NCBI GenBank assembly: GCA_963575745.1
Contig: CAUYUJ010014263.1
Coordinates: 77,501-141,500 of the forward strand
Direction: 5' to 3'
Length of the DNA stretch: 64,000 bases
From: Prorocentrum cordatum
Lineage: Eukaryota > Sar > Dinophyceae > Prorocentrales > Prorocentraceae
Both the position numbers and the translations under genes were made by a program. The first letter of the stretch is position 1. Each line of letters begins with the position of its first letter. This document shows positions 34,713 to 43,083 of the stretch, in pieces. The notes below the pieces were generated by a model. The model was not told where the DNA came from. It searched no databases and saw only the letters and a program-made list of their open reading frames with translations.

Positions 34713-35690
34713 GAGCCCCCAAGCTCCCGGGAGACCACCCGCGGGACGCGCGGCACCGCCGCCCGGGCCTGCGCGCGCAGAGGAAGGCGAGAGTAGAGGA
34801 TAGGGTGTCCGCGAAATCCGCGCTTCCCGAAAGCAGAGCCTCCTAAGATCGGGCTGGAAGGAAGGGGGGGATTGGGACAGGGGGGGGTACGAAATCTGCT
34901 GCCTGCAGCTGAGATCGGCCCTCTGAGGGGCCCACTCTTCGATAAGGAGACGCCTCCGGCGCCGGGAGGCGCCAGGAAACTCAGCTGCGCAAGCTCATTT
35001 GGACGCCCGAAATGGGTACGGAAAGAATGGGTACAATGCCCAACAGCAGTTCCTCACTAAACCGCGTTTTGCTAAAGGGGGTTCTGTCCATCCCCGAATT
35101 CTTGGACTGACAGATCCCAATCTGCTTCAAACGCTTTCCTGCTTCAAGAGGCGATACGCTTCAGCTGCGTGCTGATCTTCTCTGGGAGCCAAACCTACGT
35201 TTCCTGCCTGCCCTACTTCATGCTTGTACCTACTTTTTCCGACCAGTGTGCGTTCAGCGTCCCTTCTGTCAGCACGATTCTTGTAGCACGCACGTCGTGT
35301 GGGTCCTCCTCACCCCGCCTTGTGTCTACTGGCTTCGTTCGGTGGCAGTTCACGGGAGCCTTTTCTCTGCTCGCAAGCCCGGCCGTCGATTGCACCAGCG
35401 TGCGCCGGCGTCTGACACACGGTGGGAGAGCCCCGAAGTAGCGCCGATTCGCATCCATAAGCGTTCATGTAGCGTAGGCCATCGTCGGTTCGCAGGAGCG
35501 AGCAAAACGGGATGGGAGGCTCCCGTGGGTTACCACGTAAGCTGCGGTAGACGCGCACGCTGGCGCCAGCACGCCTTTTCCTGAGGACCACCACCGGCCA
35601 CGGCTCGGCCGCCGGTGGGCCGCCGCGCCCCAGGCCTCCCGCCCGACGCCACCGAGCAGGACCGCGGCCCGCGCCGCCGCCGCCAGCATC
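34713..35690. other. Unassigned sequence
   Basis: Nearly 1 kb of mixed DNA without recognisable domains, RNA genes or repeats. Confidence 0.4.
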
Positions 35691-35868
35691 GGTGACGGCG
35701 ACCGTGCCTGCGCTGACGGCAATGACGGCGGTCGCGGCGGGGCGGCAGCCGAGCTGAGCCGACGACGCCGGCGACGGTGGCAGTGGCAGCCTTTGGCGGC
35801 GCCGACAGCGACGGCGGTGGCGCCGACGACGCCGATGACGACGCCGACGCCAACGCCGACAACGACGA

Positions 35869-35903
<35 letters not shown>

Positions 35904-35960
35904 ACGACGACGACGACGACGGCGCCACGACGGCGCCACGACGGCGCCTAGCTGGGCCTC
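35690..35960. repeat. GCC/GAC trinucleotide tract
   Basis: GACGACGCCGACGCC-type units ending in three GGCGCCACGAC copies. Confidence 0.85.
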
Positions 35961-36233
35961 GCGCAGGCCACCAGAGACCTCGAGCCACGGGCTTCCCAGG
36001 ACGCGAGCCTCGGGGGCTCGGCGCCCACGGCGGTGATTTTTTTGAGAGGCGGCCCGCGGTGGTCCTTGGGCCAGGGACTTCCCAGGGCGCAAGCCTCGGG
36101 GCCCGAGGCCCACGGCAGTGACTTCTTTGAGTCGGCAGTGGCGACGGCGCCTGCGACGTCGGCGTCGTCGGCGTCGTTGTTTCGGCAATGGCTCCGTCGG
36201 CGCCATCGCTCGGGTGCACGTCTCGGACGGGGC

Positions 36234-36405
36234 TGCCGTGGAGACCCATGCCAAGAAACACCCTGCCTGCCTCCAGGGCGCCCTGGGTTTCGACGGTTCT
36301 GGGAGGAGAAGCGCAGCGTTCCCACACCAAAAATCCATGGACGTCCTGGGGTCTCAAGGTTGGGTTTCTTGTGGAAGGCTTCTTGTGGTCGGGCTCTCCT
36401 GCTGC
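36234..36405 (+). mobile_element. Tc1/mariner-like MITE, family 'TACAGT-GGGGCCC', copy 4 (diverged)
   Basis: Starts TGCCGTGGAGACCCATGCC and contains CCATGGACGTCCTGGGGTC. The ends have decayed. Confidence 0.6.
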
Positions 36406-36814
36406 AGCACTGGGATAAGTCCGCTCCAGAGCGTTCCAGAGCGCTCTGAGAGGCCGCGGCGCCCAAGACAGCCCCCAGAGTCGCCCGGTCTCGGAGCTTC
36501 TCGATCTCATCCTCACCCGATGTGATTTTCGCTCTAGCGTCGTCTTACTCACGAGTTGCCACAGAATCGTCGAGAATCGAGAGTCGAGAATCGAGGATCG
36601 AGCAATCGATGATTTTACCCGATTTCAGCCTCACCCGATGTTCTCCTCGCCCTGGCGTCGTTCTTCGCGCCAGAGTCTGCGCAGCCTTCGTGGAGCGCCG
36701 CGGGCGGCCCCAGTGCGCGCCGCCGCTGTCGTCGTCGCCGCGGGGCGCCGCCTCCCAGAAGCCGTCGCCGTCGTCGCCTGGAGGGTTTCTCCCAATTGTT
36801 TAGGCGGCCCGTCC
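36406..36814. other. Unassigned, with a GAGAATC/GAGTC microrepeat
   Basis: 36565-36610 repeats GAGAATCGAGAGTCGAG-like words. Nothing else recognised. Confidence 0.45.
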
Positions 36815-37110
36815 TCCTCCTCCTCCTCCTCCTCCTCCTCCTCCTCCTCCTCCTCCTTCTCTGCCCCCTCCTCCTCCTACTCCTCCTCCTCCTCCTCTCC
36901 CTCCTCCTCCTCCTCCTCCTCCTCCTCCTCCTCCTCCTCCTCCTCCTCCTCTCCTCCTCCTCCTCCTCCTCCTCCTCCTCCTCCTCCTCCTCCTCCTCCT
37001 CCTCCTCCTCCTCCTCCTCCTCCACCTCTCCTCCTCCTCCTCCTCCTCCTCCTCCTCCTCCTCCTCCTCCTCCTCCTCCTCCTCCTCCTCCTCCTCCTCC
37101 TCCTCCTCCT
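36815..37110. repeat. CTC trinucleotide tract
   Basis: About 300 bp of nearly pure CTC that abuts the LINE fragment with no intervening base. Confidence 0.95.
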
Positions 37111-37319
37111 CGAAGCAGTCCGAGGCGGAGACGGCGAAGCCGAAGGCGCCAGCTGCGGCGGCCCCCACGGCCGTGTCGGCTGGGCTGCGGGCAGCGATTG
37201 CCGCGGAGCTCGCCAGCCACGCGGCAGAGGCGCCTGAGCTGGTGGTCAAGCTTGGCGGGGCGCTGGGCGAGATTCTGGACAGCCACGCCAGCCAAGCGGC
37301 ACCTGAGGCGGCTGCTGCT
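37111..37319 (+). mobile_element. Fragment of LINE ORF1, running into the assembly gap
   Basis: All 209 bp match 42304-42512 of the LINE except for A instead of G at 37295. It covers the end of the ORF1 coiled coil (starting CGAAGCAGTCCGAGGCGG). It begins at a CTC tract and ends at the run of Ns. It may be a recent truncated copy or a misassembly. Confidence 0.9.
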
Positions 37320-37419
37320 NNNNNNNNNNNNNNNNNNNNNNNNNNNNNNNNNNNNNNNNNNNNNNNNNNNNNNNNNNNNNNNNNNNNNNNNNNNNNNNNN
37401 NNNNNNNNNNNNNNNNNNN
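37320..37419. other. Assembly gap (100 N)
   Basis: Exactly 100 undetermined bases, a conventional placeholder. True size unknown. Confidence 1.
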
Positions 37420-38385
37420 CCGGAGCCCATGGTTGAACACCCGGCCCAGGGCGGCCCCACCTTTGCCAGGGAGTGCTGGGTGGTCTCCAGGGCACCCCTC
37501 GCGGGGCGAAAACCACCCCAGGGGCGTCCAGAGTCAGGAAATGTCGCCTGACCACCCCGTCGATCCTGGCAGGGCCGATCCCGGGCCCAGGGTCGGTGTC
37601 TATACACGCCCCTCTTGGCACAGCCAGGGGGCGGAGGATGCGCTGGGCCAAAATCGGTGCGGTTATAGAAGGAGGAGGAGGAGGAGGAGCAGGACGAGGA
37701 GGAGAAGGGGGAGGATAAAAAACAATTAGGGGCGAGAAAATCCACCCTCCCGACACGAGAAGCAGTTCAGCAAACGCAGCCGCAGAAGGAATCAAGCGGG
37801 GCGGGCTGTTTAGCAGACGCCCAGGGCCGTTTCGTAAACGCCCAAGGCCGTTCAGCAAACGCCAACTATCAGGCCCTTGTGGTTTCTCCTCCCTGAGCTG
37901 AACAGTGCTGCACGCACGAACAATTCTGGAGAGCGGAGTCTCGGATCCGCTTGCGCGCCAGAGGGGGGCCCAGCGCAGGCCCACGGCCGCCGCCCTGACC
38001 TCCGACAAGCTGTGCTCAGGCAGCTTTCCGTCGCTCGGGTGTGAGTCCACGGGGGGCCCCTGACACGGGACGAAGAGACGCGCACCATTCGTGCACCTCT
38101 TCGGCCCGCGGTGGCAGTCTGAGGGCCACTCAGATCAATGTTCCTACGATCCTCGATCCCCCACGCCAGTTGCCCCGCTGCTGTCCGCGCGATCTGCCTC
38201 GCATGGTGCGAACGACGTCCCCCCGCACAAGGCGCGAACAGCTGAAGGGCCCCCATCTCGGGCCAGGGCCACCTCACCGGCAGCGCCCGGCTGAAGAACA
38301 CGAGTCGCCGCATCGGCCGGCAGGGCAGCCCCAAAGCGCCCGCAGGCTCTCACAAGAAAAAAAACACTGCACGACCACGGGGAAA
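37420..38385. other. Unassigned, with a short GGA tract and a GCAAACGCCC repeat
   Basis: GGA tract about 37670-37722. GGCCGTTYAGCAAACGCC-like units about 37770-37865. No gene recognised. Confidence 0.45.
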
Positions 38386-38462
38386 CACGGTCTCCACATC
38401 GAGCCGCATCGCCGATGCGTCGGCGATGCGGCGCGATCCTCCGACCCCATCTACCCGGACCC
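38385..38462. repeat. Partial 'GGGGTCSGAGTAGATGGGGTC' element (right arm and core)
   Basis: GCCGCATCGCCGATGCGTCG, then GCGCGATCCTCCGACCCCATC and TACCCGGACCCCATC, as in the elements at 19272 and 60958. Confidence 0.6.
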
Positions 38463-38620
38463 CATCCAAGATTAGGTCGGGCATGACCTCCTGCAGGCGG
38501 ATTTTGAAGGAAAAACAAAACGTAGTCGAAACATGCTCAACAGCTGTCAAAACTCGTTGAGACATCGTCGCCAGACCATTGTCCTGCTATTCTTGAGTAT
38601 TCCTCGTGGGGACAGCCTGG
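38463..38620 (-). mobile_element. TIR element, family 'GTCGGGC', copy 3 (reverse orientation)
   Basis: Reads in reverse relative to the 438 copy: AGGTCGGGCATGACCTCC and GCAGGCGGATTTTGAAGG on the left, CTTGAGTATTCCTCG and TGGGGACAGCCTGGA on the right. Confidence 0.6.
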
Positions 38621-38944
38621 ATCGCGTCCCCCATGGCGATCTTCCCCCGGCCCTGCCGCCCAGACCCGCCAGCTCGCGTCCAGAAGGAGCTGTACAGAAA
38701 AAACTGGCCGCACCCCGCGCGCTCTCGCGCGGGCCACGGTGGCGAGCTCCCGGCGACGCACCTCGCGCGCCTGCCTTCGGCAGGGCGCGAGCGGGGTTGC
38801 GGAGCCTGCCTGCCTTCGCAGGCGCCAGCCTTCGGAGGCAGGATGCCTCCGGAGGCCTCGCGCCACGTGCCTCGCGCGTCTGCCTTGGCAGGCGCTAGCA
38901 CAAAACAAAAACCAAGCAATCATGCAGCATGCCGCGCGGAATGA

Positions 38945-39121
38945 TCGGCGGCGGGCGAGGGGGGGAGTGAGAAGGCTCCGAAGGCGGCGGGGCTTCTCAA
39001 AAGCCGCCCGCTCCTGGCCCTCTGAGGAGCTTTCTGTCGAAAATTTCTCAGACGGCCGGAGGACCTCCGAGCCTCCTGCGAAGGTCCGCCCCTTCTCACT
39101 TCCCTTCGGGCTCGCCGCCGA
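38945..39121 (+). mobile_element. TIR element, family 'CGGCGGCGA', copy 3, with target duplication
   Basis: Left end TCGGCGGCGGGCGAGGGGGG; right end CCTTCGGGCTCGCCGCCGA. AATGA flanks both sides (38940-38944 and 39122-39126). Interior as in the 21442 copy (GGCGGCGGGGCTTCTCA). Confidence 0.8.
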
Positions 39122-39126
39122 AATGA

Positions 39127-39369
39127 GGCATCCTGAGACCATCGCGTGGCAACTTTTTCGCACCGGATATTTTCGCCCAAAACCGGGCTTCGGGACCCGC
39201 GCAGATCGCGAATCAAAACATATCTCCTTCGGGACCCGCGCAGATCGATCTGGCTCGACAATTGACGCAGAATGACTGGGTCGAGGGCTCTGGTCGTGAG
39301 CTCCACGATGTTGTACTGTTTTGCGACGTCGGATCTCAGAGAATGCACGCGAGCCTGCGCTGCGGCTTC
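39127..39369. other. Unassigned sequence downstream of the Cys-repeat gene
   Basis: No domain recognised. It could hold the 3' UTR or a further exon of the minus-strand gene. Confidence 0.35.
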
Positions 39370-40479
39370 CTACTCACATCCCATCTGCTCGTTCTGGCAG
39401 CACCACACCTTCTTGTCGTTTGACCACCCAGCGCGCCAATTGGAATACCCAGCCTGGCAGTCGAAAGGCTTTGACGTCGTCTCCGGACAGCCCACCCCCT
39501 TGTTGGGGCAACACCACGCTTTCTTGTCGTCCGACCACCCGGCCTTTACGGGGCCCAGAAATATACACCACCACCACCTCCCCTTCCCCCTCACTCTCCC
39601 TGAGGAGAAGAGGGCGAAGGAGGGAGAGAGTGGAGGTGGTGGCGTTGGTGGTATATTCTTGGGGCCCGCAGCCTTCCAATTTGCGAAACCGGCTGCGCAG
39701 TCGTACGGCTCGGACGTCGTGGCGGCTGGGCCAGGCACGAGCACCTGCTCCGGAACCAAGGTCGTCGTGCAACCCATCTTCTTGTTCTCGCAACACCACA
39801 CTTTTTTCGGCACGGACCAGCCCGCCTCCCAATTGGAGTAGCCCGCGGCGCAATCGTACGGCTCCGAGACTGGCTGCGGTGGGGGTGGGGGCGGAGGCGG
39901 CGCTGTGGGCGCAGGGGGCGGCGGAGGTGGCGCCACGGGCGCGGGTGGTGGCGGCGGGGGCGGCGGCGGGGGGGGCGGCGGGGGCGGCGGCGGGGGCGGC
40001 GGCGGGGTCGTGGGGCAGCCCCTGCCGGCTTGCAGGCAGCATGTCACCTTCTTCGGGATATCCCACGACAGGGGGTCGCCCTCACCGCAGTCGACCTTCT
40101 TCTTGGTGGTTGTGGGTGGCGGCGGGGGTGGCGGCGGTGGCGGCGGGGGCGGCGGCGGCGGCGGTGGCGGCGGCGGTGGGGGCGGAAAGGTCCTCTTGGT
40201 CGTTGTCTTGGACGTGGTCGTCGTTGGGACCACGTCGGGCGGAGGTGTCGTGAACACTGGAGGCAGAGTGACCGCCGATGTGGTCGTCGTCGTCGTGCTA
40301 GTAGAACCCATCAGCGCCCAGACGAGCAGAGGAAGCGCCAAGAGGGACAACAACAATGGGACGACGATGCAGACGCAGCAATTGGGCCCTCCCGCCGGCA
40401 GCCTGATTGGGGTAAACAGGTCCCGATACCTCTTCTCCCCAGACCTCTCCTGAATTGCGTTCTGAATAGAAACCCACAT
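39370..40479 (-). CDS. Single-pass membrane protein with Pro-rich stalk and four Cys repeats
   Basis: I do not know its function. From ATG at 40479 the frame runs 369 codons to TAG, or 326 residues once the 129-bp intron is removed. Residues 1-33 are charged and probably cytoplasmic. C34, C35 and C37 precede a hydrophobic segment at 36-57. Then come a Thr-rich stretch, two long poly-Pro runs and four repeats of the pattern [FYV]DCxAGxxNWxxGWSxxKKxWCCxxxxxGC. Repeat 1 is degenerate (VDCGEGDPLSW); repeats 2 and 4 are complete. Repeat 3 (YDCAAGFANWKA / GWSDDKKAWCC) is split by the intron. Each repeat supplies four Cys, suggesting disulphide-bonded extracellular or lumenal modules on a stalk. I recall this motif from predicted dinoflagellate proteins. 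The last codons read GGATGTGAGTAG, which contains a GTGAGT donor, so the gene may continue into another exon. The next upstream ATG is not in frame. Confidence 0.8.
   Translation of the reverse strand: MWVSIQNAIQERSGEKRYRDLFTPIRLPAGGPNCCVCIVVPLLLSLLALPLLVWALMGSTSTTTTTTSAVTLPPVFTTPPPDVVPTTTTSKTTTKRTFPPPPPPPPPPPPPPPPPPPPPPPPTTTKKKVDCGEGDPLSWDIPKKVTCCLQAGRGCPTTPPPPPPPPPPPPPPPPPPPPPAPVAPPPPPPAPTAPPPPPPPPQPVSEPYDCAAGYSNWEAGWSVPKKVWCCENKKMGCTTTLVPEQVLVPGPAATTSEPYDCAAGFANWKAAGPKNIPPTPPPPLSPSFALFSSGRVRGKGRWWWCIFLGPVKAGWSDDKKAWCCPNKGVGCPETTSKPFDCQAGYSNWRAGWSNDKKVWCCQNEQMGCE
39544..39672 (-). other. Introner-like 129-bp intron (GC-AG) with terminal inverted repeats
   Basis: On the minus strand it starts GCTGCGGGCCCC after exon end TGGAAG and ends GGGCCCCGTAAAG before GCCGGGTGG. 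Removing it restores NWKAGWSDDKKAWCC, matching the NWxxGWS spacing of repeats 2 and 4. The ends form long inverted repeats (GGGCCCCAAGAATATACC against GGTGTATATTTCTGGGCCCC) and most of the element can fold into one hairpin. AAGGC occurs at both junctions (39671-39675 and 39542-39546). The length is 43 codons with no in-frame stop, so retention would simply insert 43 residues. Confidence 0.8.
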
Positions 40480-40559
40480 GTGGTTTAACGTGTTCCGTCT
40501 TCTCTCTGTCAAACCTCCCTCCTTCCACTTTTCGGGGGACGGGTTTTCCCCTCCCCTTA

Positions 40560-41060
40560 CCCCCCTCCCCTGGGCCTGGGAGAGGAGCCCCGAGCGGTCA
40601 GAGCGTCCAAACTGGCTTCAGATGGCCCCACGAGAGCCTCAGAAAGCCCAGAATGGCTTCCGAGATGACTCAAGATGGCTACAGATGGGTCAAGGTAGCC
40701 TCCGACACACATCAAAGACGTCTCAAGACAGCCCCAAGACGGTTCCAAGTGCCATTCGGGCGTTCCAAAGCATCCCCCAAGAGGCCAAAATCCTTCAGGC
40801 ACCTACGGAAAACTAATGGTGGTTGCCTTCTAGCCACCTCGCTTCCGATGAGTTGTTGGAGCGTCAAGATGGCTCCACGATGGCACAACAGAGCCCCAAG
40901 AGGGGCCCATGAGTGCCCAAAGAGCGCCCAAGAGCGCTCAAGAGGGCCCAAAGACGCCCTTTTGGAACCTCCGATGAGGGACCTCAATTGAGGACCCCCC
41001 CGCATCTTTGATGCGTTGGGCCCCAGGTCGCCCCAAGAGGCCTCCAAAACTCAAATTTCG
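40560..41060. repeat. Degenerate CCAAGAGGGCCC repeat
   Basis: Loose repetition of AGAGCGCCCAAGAG, GCCTCAGAAAGCCC and CAAGATGGCT words; the reverse orientation of the style at 17300 and 33180. Confidence 0.6.
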
Positions 41061-41319
41061 CAGGGTGTTGCAGGGTTTCCCCCCTCCCTGCAAAGACCCA
41101 GGAAAGAGGGGCCGCTCGTTTGCTAGTCATGTAGCATGCTCGTGCCTCCTTCTTCCTGTTCGCCGCCTTCCTCCTCCTCCTCCTCCTTACCCATTCCATT
41201 AAACAATCGCTCCTCATCCTCCCTTCGTCCTCCCCACACCTCTTCCCCTCAATCAAATATAAATCCTACTACCTACTCCTCTCTTGCCTCCTCTAACCTC
41301 CTAGTTTCGGCTCTGAGAG
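41061..41319. other. Unassigned, with a short CTC run
   Basis: CTCCTCCTC at about 41168-41187. The transition to GC-rich DNA near 41320 may mark the LINE 5' end. Confidence 0.4.
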
Positions 41320-41594
41320 CTTGGGTGCGACAGCCAGCCTGTGCGCGAGCTCTCCTCGGCTGGGACCAATCGCGCACTTACGGAGGGAGGCGTGGCACAG
41401 GCGGGGCCGACAGGGGCGAGAGGGCGGTGAGGGCGCGCTGCCGCCAAGCGCTCCAGCGCGCGTCCTTTGCCGGCGCGCGCGCAAGTAAGGGGGGCTGCCC
41501 GCGCCGCCGCTGCTGACAGGCGCGCTACGTGCGAGGGACCAACCAGGCGCCGCCGCCTGCTGTGACGAATCACCACGGTGTACTCGGCTGAAGC

Positions 41595-42794
41595 ATGGAG
41601 GTCCGGGCGCTGGGCGTCGAGTGGGGTTGGCGGTGGCGCAGGGGCGGCAGCCTGGGGGTGCAGCGCGCGACTAGAGTGGGCTACTACAACTTCGGGGAGC
41701 GGGACACGTGCCGTGTGCCGGGGTGCAAAGGCAAGCGACCCCCCACGAGGCGGCCCGCGGAGCTGGGGGACTTCGTGGTGCGGCCGTGCCCACGCGCTCC
41801 TCGTGGACCTGGGGCAGGCGAGGGTGGGCAGCGCGCGGGCGGTGGTGGAGCGCCCAAGCGAGCCCCCTGGTGGCCTGACGTCCGTGCTGGTGCTGGTGGG
41901 GGTGGCACCGCAGCAGCTGGTGGTGGTGCAGGTGCAGGAGGTGAGGGCACTGGCATCAACGAGGAGCTGTGGCACAAGCTGGAGCAGTTGCCTGAAGACG
42001 CCTTCAAGGTCAGCGCCCAGCTGCTGGACGCCAAGACCAAGCGCGGGATTCTCCAAGCCAGGAGGTTGGCACAGGAGGGGCTGGGCGACCTCTCCAAGGT
42101 CAAGGAGGTCAAGGCGGCGCAGCTGCGGGCCGACGAGAAGTCCGTGCAGGTCACGAAGGCGGAGGGCCAGCTGGAGCAGGCCAAGGCGCGGGCTCATCGC
42201 GCTGTCGCTGAGATGGCGGAGCTGGGGGAAAAGCTGGTGCAGCTGCGGCGCGAACTGGAGGAGGCCACGGTGCAGGCCAAGGCGGCCGTGGCAGCCCAAG
42301 CCGCGAAGCAGTCCGAGGCGGAGACGGCGAAGCCGAAGGCGCCAGCTGCGGCGGCCCCCACGGCCGTGTCGGCTGGGCTGCGGGCAGCGATTGCCGCGGA
42401 GCTCGCCAGCCACGCGGCAGAGGCGCCTGAGCTGGTGGTCAAGCTTGGCGGGGCGCTGGGCGAGATTCTGGACAGCCACGCCAGCCAGGCGGCACCTGAG
42501 GCGGCTGCTGCTGGGCTTCCGCGGCAGCAGGAGGACGTGGGTGCTGGTGGTGCGGCTCATGCCCCTGCAGCTGCGGCCGCTAGCGTGGCGCCCGCTCCTG
42601 CAGCCGCGGCGGGCGAGCCAGCGGCAGGAGGAGCCAATGGGGCGACTGGGGTGGACCAGGCCTGGCGCGAGCTCGCCATGGAGATGGGGGACCCCGAGAA
42701 GCGGAAGTTCGCCGAGGTGCTCAGGGAGGAGCAGGCGGGGTCGGAGGCCAAGCGGCTCCGCACAGCGGCTGAGGCTGGTGCGCAAGACTCCTAG
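41595..42794 (+). CDS. LINE ORF1 protein (coiled-coil)
   Basis: 399 residues, intact from ATG to TAG. The N-terminus is basic and Gly/Arg-rich with one CRVPGC Cys pair. Residues about 130-235 have heptad-like, Ala/Glu/Lys/Leu-rich sequence (EELWHKLEQLP through RRELEEATVQAKAAVAAQ), consistent with a long coiled coil. An Ala-rich segment and an acidic/basic tail (GDPEKRKFAEVLREEQ) follow. LINE ORF1 proteins typically multimerise through a coiled coil and bind element RNA. I infer that role from position and coiled coil; I see no classical RRM or CCHC knuckle. ORF2 begins in another frame overlapping the last codons. Confidence 0.7.
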   Translation: MEVRALGVEWGWRWRRGGSLGVQRATRVGYYNFGERDTCRVPGCKGKRPPTRRPAELGDFVVRPCPRAPRGPGAGEGGQRAGGGGAPKRAPWWPDVRAGAGGGGTAAAGGGAGAGGEGTGINEELWHKLEQLPEDAFKVSAQLLDAKTKRGILQARRLAQEGLGDLSKVKEVKAAQLRADEKSVQVTKAEGQLEQAKARAHRAVAEMAELGEKLVQLRRELEEATVQAKAAVAAQAAKQSEAETAKPKAPAAAAPTAVSAGLRAAIAAELASHAAEAPELVVKLGGALGEILDSHASQAAPEAAAAGLPRQQEDVGAGGAAHAPAAAAASVAPAPAAAAGEPAAGGANGATGVDQAWRELAMEMGDPEKRKFAEVLREEQAGSEAKRLRTAAEAGAQDS

Positions 42795-42876
42795 CAGGCA
42801 GGGTGCCTGCTGGCGGTTCTGCACGGTCAACGTGAACGCGTTCTGCACCCTGGATGCGTGCCTGGCGGTGCAGGAG

Positions 42877-43083
42877 GTAAAAGGAGTTGCCCCCCCCCCC
42901 CCCCCGTAACGCGGATCTTCCCTTCTCCCTTTTTCGTTCTTCGTTCTCTCTTGCTCTTTTCTCATCTTTTTTTTCTTCCTCCTTTTTCCGTTTCGTTCCA
43001 TCTCCCCTACTTCTTACTTTCCCTTTCCTGTCCTGCGAATTTTCTCTCCCTTTCGTTTTTCTTTTTCGTTTTGCTCGTCAGAG
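42877..43083 (+). other. 207-bp intron-like insertion (GT-AG) inside the endonuclease QETRL motif
   Basis: The upstream exon ends GCGGTGCAGGAG and the insertion starts GTAAAAGGAG. It is very pyrimidine-rich (poly-C run, then CTTCTCCCTTTTTCG-like text) and ends GCTCGTCAGAG before ACCAGGCTG. Splicing would join Q-E to T-R-L-L. In-frame TAA at 42907 blocks read-through. Unlike the 39544 element it has no inverted ends that I can see. Confidence 0.6.

Noticed and set aside
37320-37419. Open frames crossing the Ns
   Set aside because: Undetermined bases cannot support coding; the frames are artefacts.
41301-43001. Long minus-strand frame opposite LINE ORF1
   Set aside because: GC-rich antisense shadow. 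ORF1 on the plus strand has coiled-coil periodicity and the right position in the element.
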